This document shows positions 56,591 to 64,000 of a stretch of 64,000 nt of DNA, in pieces. The notes beneath the pieces are model-generated. The model was not told where the DNA came from and made no database searches. It saw nothing but the letters and a program-made list of their open reading frames with translations. How positions within the stretch are numbered: the stretch's first letter is position 1; each line of letters opens with the position of its first letter. The position numbers were made by a program, and so were the translations under genes. The stretch comes from Flavobacterium sp. (lineage in GTDB: Bacteria; Bacteroidota; Bacteroidia; Flavobacteriales; Flavobacteriaceae): positions 124,001 to 188,000 of the forward strand of contig NZ_JAPZSP010000021.1 in assembly GCF_027531705.1 (NCBI RefSeq), written 5' to 3'.

Positions 56591-57247
56591 TTAGAAAGTA
56601 GCTATAAAATCTATAATTTTAATCAAATCACTTTCTGAATCAAAATCTATTTTATTTTCTTTTAAGAAAGTTTCGATTGCTTCTTTTTTATCAGGAAAAA
56701 GTTTGAGTAATCCTTTTTTGTTTTCAGGAAATTCAGATGTTCCTTTTTCTTTATTTTTTAGAAAAAAAGTATCTCCGCTTTTCACAAACTTAGCTGGCAT
56801 GTTTACTTCTAAACTTGTTTTTGCTATTTTTTCTTCCATAAAGGTTATATTTTCTTTTTTGAAAAGTATAAAACCATTTAGTTCCTTTAGATTAATTACA
56901 TAACCATAAAAAAGTTTGTTTTTAGAATTTGTATAAGTTGTGAGCTGGTATTTCTTATTTGTTTCGGTGAAAACAATTGTTCCAAAATCTTCAATTTTAT
57001 CTAAAATTAAAGTGTCTTTTTGTGCCGAAATAAATTCAAACTCATCATTGAAAACATTATATCGCACGAAGTTTTTTTGCTCAACTGTTCCAACTTTTGC
57101 TTGGGAAAACATTTTTTGAGTATAAGGTGAACCAACTATCTTGGTTTTCAAATTACTATTATATTTACTAGTTTTTACAGGCAACTGCGCATATGAATTC
57201 AATTGAACAACTAAAACAACAAACAATACTATTTTAAAATTCTTCAT
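56591..57247 (-). CDS. Secreted protein of unknown function
   Basis: 218 residues with a signal peptide (about 1-20, ending NSYAQ). The body is a beta-rich region (KNFVRYNVFNDEFEFISAQKDTLILDK, YQLTTYTNSKNKLFYGYVINL) with a lysine-rich C-terminal part ending KLFPDKKEAIETFLKENKIDFDSESDLIKII. This type, a YNVFNDEFEF strand followed by a short C-terminal helical tail, appears in Flavobacteriia genomes without an assigned role. It lies 2 bases downstream of the MscS channel gene on the same strand and is probably translated with it. Confidence 0.6.
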   Translation of the reverse strand: MKNFKIVLFVVLVVQLNSYAQLPVKTSKYNSNLKTKIVGSPYTQKMFSQAKVGTVEQKNFVRYNVFNDEFEFISAQKDTLILDKIEDFGTIVFTETNKKYQLTTYTNSKNKLFYGYVINLKELNGFILFKKENITFMEEKIAKTSLEVNMPAKFVKSGDTFFLKNKEKGTSEFPENKKGLLKLFPDKKEAIETFLKENKIDFDSESDLIKIIDFIATF

Positions 57248-57249
57248 AT

Positions 57250-58077
57250 TTACAATTTATTTGTTTCAACAATAACTGGTTTAATTTCAATTCCTGCTTT
57301 GTCCAAATCAGCTTTAGCACTTTCAAGAATATAACTACAAACATAAGGAAAATCTTCGTTCTTCGACCAAGCTCTTATGCCTATTTTTATTGCTTGATCA
57401 GTTAACTCTTTTACAATTACCGTTGGCTTGGGTTCAGTAAGGATTTTTGGTTCGGATTGGAATATAGTTTCAATTATATCTTTTGCCTTTTTAATATCAG
57501 TTGTGTAGCTTAGAGAGATATTCAAATCGGTTCTTCTGTTATGTAATTTAGAATAGTTAATAATCGTACCATTAGACAAAGCGCCATTTGGAACAAAAAT
57601 CATCTGATTATTTGGTGTTACCAATTGTGTAACGAATATTTGAATATCAACAACTTCTCCAGAAACACCTTGTGCTTCAATAACATCACCAAGCTTGAAT
57701 GGTTTGAACAAAATAATAAGCATTCCGCCAGCAAAATTTGATAATGAACCTTGCAATGAAAGTCCAACTGCCAAACCAGCAGCTCCCAAAATAGCCACAA
57801 ATGATGACGATTCAACTCCAAGTTTAGAAATTACCGCAATGAACAGTACAACTCGTAATCCCCAAAAAATAATATCTGTTAAAAACTCAACTAGTGTTGG
57901 CTCGATTTCTCTTTTAAACATTATTTTTCTTGCAACTTTCACTATAATTCTAATGGCCCAGATTCCGACAATAAGCAATAATATTGCAGCTAGTAACTTA
58001 GGCGAATAGTCTAAAAGAAGTTTGATAAAAGAATCTTTATAGCTTTCAAAAGTTGATATTTCGTTTTTTAGTTCCAT
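57250..58077 (-). CDS. Small-conductance mechanosensitive channel (MscS family)
   Basis: 275 residues, the size of E. coli MscS. Membrane helices lie at about 30-52, 68-90 and 92-120. The pore helix TM3 and following beta domain are evident from AILGAAGLAVGLSLQGSLSNFAGGMLI and FKLGDVIEAQGVSGEVVDIQIFVTQLVTPNNQMIFVPNGALSNGTIINYS. The C-terminal cage (about 170-270) follows. It opens under membrane tension to release solutes on osmotic downshock. Confidence 0.95.
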   Translation of the reverse strand: MELKNEISTFESYKDSFIKLLLDYSPKLLAAILLLIVGIWAIRIIVKVARKIMFKREIEPTLVEFLTDIIFWGLRVVLFIAVISKLGVESSSFVAILGAAGLAVGLSLQGSLSNFAGGMLIILFKPFKLGDVIEAQGVSGEVVDIQIFVTQLVTPNNQMIFVPNGALSNGTIINYSKLHNRRTDLNISLSYTTDIKKAKDIIETIFQSEPKILTEPKPTVIVKELTDQAIKIGIRAWSKNEDFPYVCSYILESAKADLDKAGIEIKPVIVETNKL

Positions 58078-58100
58078 AATTTTGTTTGAAAAAGGTGTTT

Positions 58101-58133
58101 ATAAAAAAACCTTCCTATTAATAAGGAAGGTTT
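58101..58133 (-). terminator. Terminator of the helical-protein gene (minus strand)
   Basis: A 10-bp perfect stem (58107-58116 and 58124-58133) with a 7-base loop. Read on the minus strand it is followed by a run of T down to 58103. It serves the gene 58172-58549. Confidence 0.8.
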
Positions 58134-58171
58134 GATGATTTTGGGCAAAAATACTAATTTTATTTCACAAA

Positions 58172-58549
58172 TTAGTCGGCTGCTTTTTCAACATTATCAG
58201 CTGCATCAGCTACTTTTTCTTCTGCTGAATCAGTAAATGATTCTACTTTTTCTTTTACTGTTTCAACAGCTGAATTTGCCATTTCTTCTGCTTTGTCAGC
58301 AAATTCTCCAGCTTTTTCTTTTACTGTTTCAATAGCATTTTCAATAGCTTCACCAGCAGCAGGTACGTACTCGCTTACTTTTTCTTTAGCAATTTCTGCA
58401 TAATCTTCCACTTTGTCCATTAATGGAGCAGCAGCTTCTTTTGCTTGAGCGATTGCGTCTGACGCCATATTTTCAGCTTTGTCAGCAATTGCATCAACAT
58501 CAATATTTGCTTTTCCGAATAATCCTTTGATAAAACTTCCTATTCCCAT
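58172..58549 (-). CDS. Alanine/glutamate/lysine-rich helical repeat protein
   Basis: 125 residues, very low in aromatic residues and made of imperfect 11-residue-like helical repeats (AIADKAENMASDAIAQAKEAA, VEDYAEIAKEKVSEYV, ETVKEKAGEFADKAEEMANSA, TDSAEEKVADAADNVEKAAD). The first residues GIGSFIKGLFGKA could form an amphipathic helix. The composition is like YtxH-type or LEA-like stress proteins, which protect membranes or proteins, but the low complexity prevents firm assignment. It has its own terminator and sits beside MscS, which fits an osmotic or envelope stress setting. Confidence 0.65.
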   Translation of the reverse strand: MGIGSFIKGLFGKANIDVDAIADKAENMASDAIAQAKEAAAPLMDKVEDYAEIAKEKVSEYVPAAGEAIENAIETVKEKAGEFADKAEEMANSAVETVKEKVESFTDSAEEKVADAADNVEKAAD

Positions 58550-58643
58550 AATTTTTGTGTTTTTTAAAATTAAAGTGCAATTATACGATTAATTTTGAAT
58601 ATGTTAATTTGTTTTTTGTTATTAAAAATTTACAATTTTAAAC

Positions 58644-58844
58644 TTATTCAATTTCAAAGGTCAACTTTAGGTTAACTCTATATTCAGTTACTTTTCCATC
58701 TTTTACTTGAGCACTTTGCTCTTGAACATAAACCGAACGAATATGCTTAACAGATTTGGATGCTTTTTCAACCGCTTTTTGTGTTGCATCTTCCCAACTA
58801 GTTGTTGAACTAGAAAGTACTTCAATTACTTTTAGTATTGACAT
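58644..58844 (-). CDS. Dodecin family protein
   Basis: 66 residues from the ATG at 58844; upstream in-frame codons run into the nfu gene and are not needed. The sequence MSILKVIEVLSSSTTSWEDATQ, KAVEKASKSVKHIRSVYVQEQ and YRVNLKLTFEIE has the beta-alpha-beta-beta layout and length of dodecin. Dodecins form hollow 12-mers that store flavins or coenzyme A. The tryptophan of SWEDA sits where the flavin-stacking tryptophan of archaeal and bacterial dodecins lies. It follows the Nfu gene on the same strand. Confidence 0.85.
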   Translation of the reverse strand: MSILKVIEVLSSSTTSWEDATQKAVEKASKSVKHIRSVYVQEQSAQVKDGKVTEYRVNLKLTFEIE

Positions 58845-58905
58845 GGTAAATTTATTTAAATTAATAACTGTAAAGTTAGCTATTTTTAAAATAAAAAAAA
58901 TAAAA

Positions 58906-59805
58906 TTATCCATTAATTGCTTCAACTATAATATCTTTATCGTTAAGCATGTCTTTCAACATATTTTCAATACCGCTTTTTAATGTAAAAGTTGACGATG
59001 GGCAGCCATTACATGCGCCTTGAAGCACAACTTTTACTCTTTTTTCAGTTTCATCATAAGAATCAAAAAGAATATTTCCTCCATCGGCTTGAACAGCTGG
59101 TTTTACATATTCTTCGAGAATATTAATGATTTGTTGTGATGTTGTGTCTAACGAGTCAAAGTTTGTTATCTGTTGTTTTTCAGCTTTTGGATTTTGAGCA
59201 ACATAATCTTCATTCAAAACAGTACCACCGTTTTCAATATAAAGTTTTATAAAAGAGCGAAGTTCAAGTGTGATATCATTCCAATCATACAAGTCATATT
59301 TGGTTATTGAAATATAATTTTCGTCAATAAAAATTTCTTTAACGTAAGCAAATCCGAACAATTCTTTTGCAAGTGGAGAAGGAGCCGTTTCGTCAATATT
59401 TTTAAATTCAACCGCTGTTTTTGTGATGAGTTTATTGGCAACAAATTTTAATGTAGCTGGATTTGGAGTTGTTTCGCCATAAACAGTAACAGGTTGTTTT
59501 TTGGGAGCATTTTCATCAACAATTACAATTTTTCCGCCTTTGTTTATATAATCTTCTATTTGTTCGGCTACTGCATCTTGCACATCTTCCCATTCAACGA
59601 TACTAAAACGTTCTATAGCTATAAAATTACCTGAAATATAAACCGTTTTTACAAATGGCAAATAAAATAATTGCTGTGCTAAAGGAGAATTTTTAGCTTC
59701 ATCTATATTTTTAAATTCAAAATTTTGATTTTCAGTAATGAAATCAGGAAATTCAAACTTAATGATTGTAGGGTTTTGAGTGCTTTTTATATTGATTTTT
59801 ATCAT
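58906..59805 (-). CDS. Nfu-type iron-sulfur scaffold with duplicated N-terminal domain
   Basis: 299 residues. Two copies of the Nfu N-terminal domain (about 2-92, with TQNPTIIKFEFPD and SPLAQQLF; and about 107-200, with TPNPATLKFVANK and SPLAKELF) precede the NifU C-terminal domain (about 220-299). The cluster ligands are C265 and C268 in GACNGCPSSTFTL. Nfu dimers hold a 4Fe-4S cluster between two CxxC motifs and pass it to target proteins. Most bacterial Nfu proteins have none or one N-terminal domain, so the tandem pair is notable, although I believe it is seen in other Flavobacteriia. Confidence 0.92.
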   Translation of the reverse strand: MIKINIKSTQNPTIIKFEFPDFITENQNFEFKNIDEAKNSPLAQQLFYLPFVKTVYISGNFIAIERFSIVEWEDVQDAVAEQIEDYINKGGKIVIVDENAPKKQPVTVYGETTPNPATLKFVANKLITKTAVEFKNIDETAPSPLAKELFGFAYVKEIFIDENYISITKYDLYDWNDITLELRSFIKLYIENGGTVLNEDYVAQNPKAEKQQITNFDSLDTTSQQIINILEEYVKPAVQADGGNILFDSYDETEKRVKVVLQGACNGCPSSTFTLKSGIENMLKDMLNDKDIIVEAING

Positions 59806-59822
59806 TTTGATTTAATTTTCTG

Positions 59823-59830
59823 CAAATTTA
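59823..59830 (-). promoter_or_regulatory. -7 box of nfu (minus strand)
   Basis: TAAATTTG on the minus strand, followed by C, 18 bases before the nfu ATG. No clear -33 partner is seen. Confidence 0.4.
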
Positions 59831-59854
59831 ACAAAGTTATTTTAAGTGATTGTT

Positions 59855-59862
59855 TATATTTG
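59855..59862 (+). promoter_or_regulatory. -7 box of the DUF11-repeat gene
   Basis: TATATTTG, a full TAnnTTTG match, lies 63 bases before the ATG at 59925 in the 119-base divergent gap. The leader would be about 55 bases. Confidence 0.45.
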
Positions 59863-59924
59863 GGCAATTAAACAATAATTAACATAATCAGCTTTTTTTG
59901 GCGGTTAATTAAACAATTTTAAAC

Positions 59925-62900
59925 ATGAAAAGAAGTTTACTTTTTTTATTATTTTTTATTTTTTCTGTCTTTAGTTATGGGCAAACTGATATACAAGTTG
60001 TAACAACTGATAATACAAATTATTATGTAACGGGAACAACAAAAACATATTCAGTAACTGTAATAAACATGGGACCTGCAGCTGCTACAAATGTAATTGT
60101 TACAAATGCAATTCCGATAGGAATAACAACGTTTAACTGGGTGAGGCCCGACACTGGTTTCACCATTTTCAATAGTCCATTAAATTATACAATACCTACA
60201 ATGGCTGTTGGAGATGTGGTAACTTTCTTTATAAAATTGGATGTTCCGGTGTTTTACTCAGGAAGTTTGGTGATGCAAACAGTTATTTCGGGAACTAATG
60301 TTGATCCTTTTCCGATTTGTAATGGATGTACTGATACAGATACTGTAGCTACAGGTGCTGATATTGTTGTAACTAATACAAATAATCAAACGGTTTACAC
60401 CCCTGGAACACAGTCAATATATACAGTAAAGGTTAAAAATAATGGACCATTAACTGCCAATAATATTCAAGTTACAAATAATATTCCGAGTGGAATTACT
60501 CAGTTTTCATGGAGTGGAAGTAATGGTTCAAGTGGAACTAATGTGGCATTGCAAAATACAATACCGTCTTTAATTGTCGGTCAGGAGGTAGTTTATACTA
60601 TTACCTTACAAATACCATTAGGTTATACAGGTAATTTGACAAGTCAGGTATCCACTACTAGTACTACAAACGATATTGATCCTTCTTGTACTAATTGTAT
60701 AGATGTGGATACATTGCCAACTGGAGCTGATATAGTTGTTACAAATACTGACGGTTCAACAACTTACACACAAGGTTCTACGAAAACATATACTTTGACG
60801 GTTCATAATAATGGACCAATGGCTGCGACAAATGTTCTAGTTTCAAATGCAATTCCAAATGGGATAACACAATTTTCATGGACAGGAACTAATGGTTCTA
60901 CAGGAACAAACGTACCATTAAATGACACTTTATTTTCATTAGCTAATGGAGCAAGTGTTGTTTATACAATTACATTACAAGTTCCAAGTACTTATACAGG
61001 AAACTTAACAACTGAGGCTGTTGTTACAAGTAGTACAAGTGATCCAAATCCAGGATGCACTCAGTGTATTGATGTGGACACACCCGTTTTGACATCCTTA
61101 GCAGATATTGTTATTACCAATACAGATAATAAAAATGTTTACTTCAAAGGAGCGAATTCTGTTTATACTGTTATAGTAACTAATAATGGTCCCGCAACAG
61201 CTAACTATGTACATGTGATTAATGCAATTCCTGCTGGAATTACACAGTTTTCATGGACTGGAAGTAACGGTTCGAGTGGGACAAATGTAGCTTTGAATGA
61301 TGTTATCCAAACGCTTCAAAGTGGTTCATCTGTTACGTATACAATTACACTTTTTGTTCCTTTAACTTATGCTGGAAACTTAGTTAGTACAGCTGTTGTA
61401 ACAAGTAATACTTCTGATCCTAACATTGCTTCCAACCAAAGCACAGATACTGATACTTTAGCCATTGGAGCAGATCTTTTGGTAACAAACACTAATAATC
61501 AAAATTCTTATGTGCCAGGAAGTATAGTAGTTTATAATGTTACAGTAACTAATAATGGTCCGAGTAATGCTATAAATGTTTTAGTAGCAAACCCAATTCC
61601 TGCAGGAGTAACCTTGTTTTCTTGGACAGGAAGTAATGGTTCAAGCGGAACAAATGTTGCTTTAAGTAATCCTATAGCTAATCTTGCAATTGGAGCAACT
61701 GTGACTTATACTATAACTGTTCAAGTTCCATTAACATATACTGGAAATTTAACAAGCACAACTACAGTAACAAGTGCAACAGCTGATCCTGTTCCTAATA
61801 CACCAGTTGTTGATAGCGATCCAATGAGACAATCAGATGTTGTTATTACAAATACTAATAATCAAAATAGTTATATTCCAGGAGGGACATCTGTATATAC
61901 TGTTACAGTAACAAATAATGGACCAACGGAAGCTTTAAATGTCCAAGTAACAAATCCAATCCCAGCAGGAATTACTCAGTTTTCTTGGACAGGAAGCAAT
62001 GGTTCAAGTGGAACAAATGTTGCTTTGAGCAATTTGATTCCTTTGTTGCTTAACGGACAATCGGTTGTTTATACAATTACAATTCAAGTACCTTTAACTT
62101 TTACAGGTCTTTTAGATAGTGATGCTACTGTAACATGTGCTACAGACACTATTTTGGCTTCTAATCAAATGATTGATTCAGATACACTAGCAGTTGGGGC
62201 TGATATTGTTGTGACTAATACTAATGGTCAAACCTTTTACACAAAAGGGTCAACAACAATTTATACGGTTACTGTTACAAATAATGGTCCTCAAAATGTT
62301 ACAAATGTAAATGTAAGCAATCCAATTCCAGCGGGTATTACTCAATTTTCTTGGGTTGGTAGCAATGGGTCAAGTGGTACAAATGTACCATTAACTAATA
62401 CAATCGCCTCTTTATTAAATGGACAAACAGTAACCTATACAATTACCGTTCAAATTCCAGTAGGCTTTACAGGAAATCTAACCAGTACAGCAGGCGCGGT
62501 AACAACAAGTGCAGTAACAGATCCAAATCCATCGTGTTTATTATGTGTGGATACAGATACTTTAGGTCAGACAGATGTTTCAGTTGTTACAACAAACAAT
62601 CAAGTTTTTTATACACCAGGAGGTTCAAGCGTTTATATGGTTACAGTTACCAATAATGGTACATTCACTGCTTCAAACATTCAGGTTAATAATCCTATTC
62701 CTTCTGGAATAACCCAATTTTCTTGGAATGGAAATAGCGCAACAGGAACCAATGTTCCTTTGACAAACACAATAAGTTCATTAGCACCTGGAGCTTCTGT
62801 TGTTTATACCATTACTATTCAAGTTCCTCTAGCTTTTACTGGTTATTTAAGTAGTCAAGCAACAATAACTACTTCAACTCCAGATACTAATACAGCTAAC

Positions 62901-64000
62901 AATACATCAATAGATTCAGATTTATCCAATTTAGATGCCGATGTTGTTATTGTAAATACCGATTCAAACACTACATATACAGCAGGACAAACAAGAAGTT
63001 ATACTGTAAGTGTTACTAATTATGGTCCAGGAGTAGCAACAAATGTTAATATTCAAAATGCTTTTTCTTCGGCAATTTTGCCTTCAATGGTTAACTGGTC
63101 AGGAAATTCAACTTCTAATTCAGGATTTTTAAATAATACGATTGCAACATTAGCAGTTGGTCAAACAATTACTTATATAGTATCAGTTGCAATTCCAAGT
63201 GATTACAATCAGCTTGCAAATTTAGTAAATGAAGTATTTGTAACGAGTACTACTAATGATCCAAATTCTAGTTGCTCTCAATGTGTAGATATCGATACTC
63301 CAAGTCCTTTTGCTGATATTAAAACCACCAAAACAGATGGACAATCTCAATTTTTATTAAATAGTGATTTAACTTATACTATTACAATATATAACGCTGG
63401 ACCAAGTAATGCTTCTAATGTTACTGTTTCTGATCCTCTGCCTGTTGGTATAACAACTATGAGTTGGTCTGGTAGCAATGGAAAAATAGGAACAGGTGCA
63501 CTTTCAGATGTTATTCCAAGTTTAGCAGTCGGACAAGTTGTTACCTATTTAGTAACTATAAAAGTTCCAGTTGTATACAGTCCACCAGATCCGCTTAATC
63601 CAAGTCAATCTTTGGTTAATCTAACAAATAAGGTTACAGTAACAAGCGCTACACCTGATCAAAACCCATTTTGTGCAAACTGTATTGATATTGATACACC
63701 AAGAGTTGATTATGTAACTGTTAACTCTACTAATTATACAGTTAGTAATCTTATTAAAGATGTTTTGATTGCTTCTCCATGTGTTAATATTTCTCTTTTT
63801 GATTCTTCACCCGCAGTCAGTTTTGGTTATTTTAATCGAAATAATTCTAAGTTTCCTATAAAAGAAGGGATTTTAATTAGATCGGGTGAGGTTCAGCGAA
63901 CACAAGGAAAATATGATGAAGGGGATACATCGGTATTTCCTAACAATATTTCTTCTATTGGATCTGGAGTTACAGATACTGATTTACGCAATATAAATGT
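59925..64000 (+). CDS. Giant secreted DUF11-repeat protein with choice-of-anchor L domain (runs off the window)
   Basis: At least 1358 codons, open to the window end. The signal peptide (about 1-20, ending FSYGQ) is followed by ten DUF11-type immunoglobulin-like repeats of 121-125 residues. Each starts near (A/T)DIVVTNT and contains YTVTVTNNGP, NPIPAGITQFSW, GSNGSSGTNV and VYTITLQVP; most end in a T..DPN..C..C.DVDT stretch. After the last repeat (about residue 1265) comes a region like the choice-of-anchor L domain (YTVSNLIKDVLIASPCVNIS, FGYFNRNNSKFPIKEGILIRSG). Proteins of this plan usually end in a type B T9SS sorting domain, which would lie outside the window, so export through SprA and a role as a surface adhesin are expected. 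Confidence 0.88.
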   Translation, partial: MKRSLLFLLFFIFSVFSYGQTDIQVVTTDNTNYYVTGTTKTYSVTVINMGPAAATNVIVTNAIPIGITTFNWVRPDTGFTIFNSPLNYTIPTMAVGDVVTFFIKLDVPVFYSGSLVMQTVISGTNVDPFPICNGCTDTDTVATGADIVVTNTNNQTVYTPGTQSIYTVKVKNNGPLTANNIQVTNNIPSGITQFSWSGSNGSSGTNVALQNTIPSLIVGQEVVYTITLQIPLGYTGNLTSQVSTTSTTNDIDPSCTNCIDVDTLPTGADIVVTNTDGSTTYTQGSTKTYTLTVHNNGPMAATNVLVSNAIPNGITQFSWTGTNGSTGTNVPLNDTLFSLANGASVVYTITLQVPSTYTGNLTTEAVVTSSTSDPNPGCTQCIDVDTPVLTSLADIVITNTDNKNVYFKGANSVYTVIVTNNGPATANYVHVINAIPAGITQFSWTGSNGSSGTNVALNDVIQTLQSGSSVTYTITLFVPLTYAGNLVSTAVVTSNTSDPNIASNQSTDTDTLAIGADLLVTNTNNQNSYVPGSIVVYNVTVTNNGPSNAINVLVANPIPAGVTLFSWTGSNGSSGTNVALSNPIANLAIGATVTYTITVQVPLTYTGNLTSTTTVTSATADPVPNTPVVDSDPMRQSDVVITNTNNQNSYIPGGTSVYTVTVTNNGPTEALNVQVTNPIPAGITQFSWTGSNGSSGTNVALSNLIPLLLNGQSVVYTITIQVPLTFTGLLDSDATVTCATDTILASNQMIDSDTLAVGADIVVTNTNGQTFYTKGSTTIYTVTVTNNGPQNVTNVNVSNPIPAGITQFSWVGSNGSSGTNVPLTNTIASLLNGQTVTYTITVQIPVGFTGNLTSTAGAVTTSAVTDPNPSCLLCVDTDTLGQTDVSVVTTNNQVFYTPGGSSVYMVTVTNNGTFTASNIQVNNPIPSGITQFSWNGNSATGTNVPLTNTISSLAPGASVVYTITIQVPLAFTGYLSSQATITTSTPDTNTANNTSIDSDLSNLDADVVIVNTDSNTTYTAGQTRSYTVSVTNYGPGVATNVNIQNAFSSAILPSMVNWSGNSTSNSGFLNNTIATLAVGQTITYIVSVAIPSDYNQLANLVNEVFVTSTTNDPNSSCSQCVDIDTPSPFADIKTTKTDGQSQFLLNSDLTYTITIYNAGPSNASNVTVSDPLPVGITTMSWSGSNGKIGTGALSDVIPSLAVGQVVTYLVTIKVPVVYSPPDPLNPSQSLVNLTNKVTVTSATPDQNPFCANCIDIDTPRVDYVTVNSTNYTVSNLIKDVLIASPCVNISLFDSSPAVSFGYFNRNNSKFPIKEGILIRSGEVQRTQGKYDEGDTSVFPNNISSIGSGVTDTDLRNIN
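59985..63700 (+). repeat. Ten tandem DUF11 coding repeats, period 363-379 bp
   Basis: Repeat units begin at 59985, 60357, 60726, 61101, 61470, 61833, 62199, 62571, 62937 and 63312. Units 2 to 8 share near-identical blocks around the TTTTCNTGGACAGGAAG segment, for example at 61616-61671 and 61979-62034. The first and last two units are more divergent, the usual picture of a tandem array that grows and shrinks from its middle by recombination. Confidence 0.88.

Noticed and set aside
58172..58549. Small RNA or non-coding low-complexity region
   Set aside because: The frame is fully open, codes a consistent amphipathic helix pattern, has a start codon and a terminator, so it is treated as a gene.
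59985..63700. CRISPR-like or other short regularly spaced repeat array
   Set aside because: The periodicity comes from long coding repeats of about 370 bp in one open frame, not short repeats with spacers.

Overview
The window is chromosomal DNA of a gliding Bacteroidota of the class Flavobacteriia, most like Flavobacterium. The evidence is strong AT-richness, promoters with the Bacteroidota -7 box TAnnTTTG, several TTG starts, and lineage-typical genes: sprA (type IX secretion translocon), a RemB-like gliding protein, type IX C-terminal sorting domains, lipoproteins with acidic surface-export signals, and a gcvH-vanZ-deoC-remB order that I recall from F. johnsoniae. I see no tRNA, rRNA, insertion sequence, prophage or CRISPR array.

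Layout. 1-5.7 kb: the end of one and all of a second FG-GAP/UnbV (CRTAC1-type) lipoprotein, a vanadium-dependent haloperoxidase lipoprotein and a membrane-anchored SRPBCC/GyrI-like protein, in one run. 5.9-13.1 kb: a disaccharide module with an SLC45-like MFS permease, a PfkB fructokinase, a GH13_18 sucrose-phosphorylase-type enzyme, a second MFS permease and a cytoplasmic GH37 trehalase. 13.2-27.1 kb: maeB, ruvA-sprA, gcvH-vanZ-like, deoC and remB. 27.2-32.4 kb: heme O synthase, two cytochrome oxidase subunit III proteins, subunit IV, a Sco copper chaperone, DUF420 and two small membrane proteins, i.e. terminal-oxidase assembly. 51.5-64 kb: DUF4403 lipoprotein, TolC/MacA-like efflux pair, tsaB, MscS channel, helical stress-type protein, dodecin, Nfu scaffold, and the start of a very large DUF11-repeat adhesin that runs off the window.

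The unusual part is 32.4-51.4 kb. Two paralogous two-component systems (TPR sensor kinase plus LytTR response regulator, both on the minus strand) each stand at the head of a plus-strand array of secreted genes. Together the arrays hold 12 small lipoproteins, two beta-propeller proteins with type IX sorting tails, and a few other exported proteins. Four promoter regions in this segment, two of them the divergent regions next to the regulators, carry the same direct repeat: two GTCTATTT-like half-sites 20 bp apart. In at least three of the four the second half-site lies exactly 35 bp upstream of a TAnnTTTG-like box. This looks like a dedicated LytTR regulon for cell-surface proteins that has been duplicated. 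Three lipoprotein genes in it share an almost identical signal-peptide coding segment joined to unrelated mature proteins, which suggests growth by cassette-like duplication. I know of no described system with this architecture, and its function is unknown.

All assignments rest on reading motifs by eye. No database search was run.
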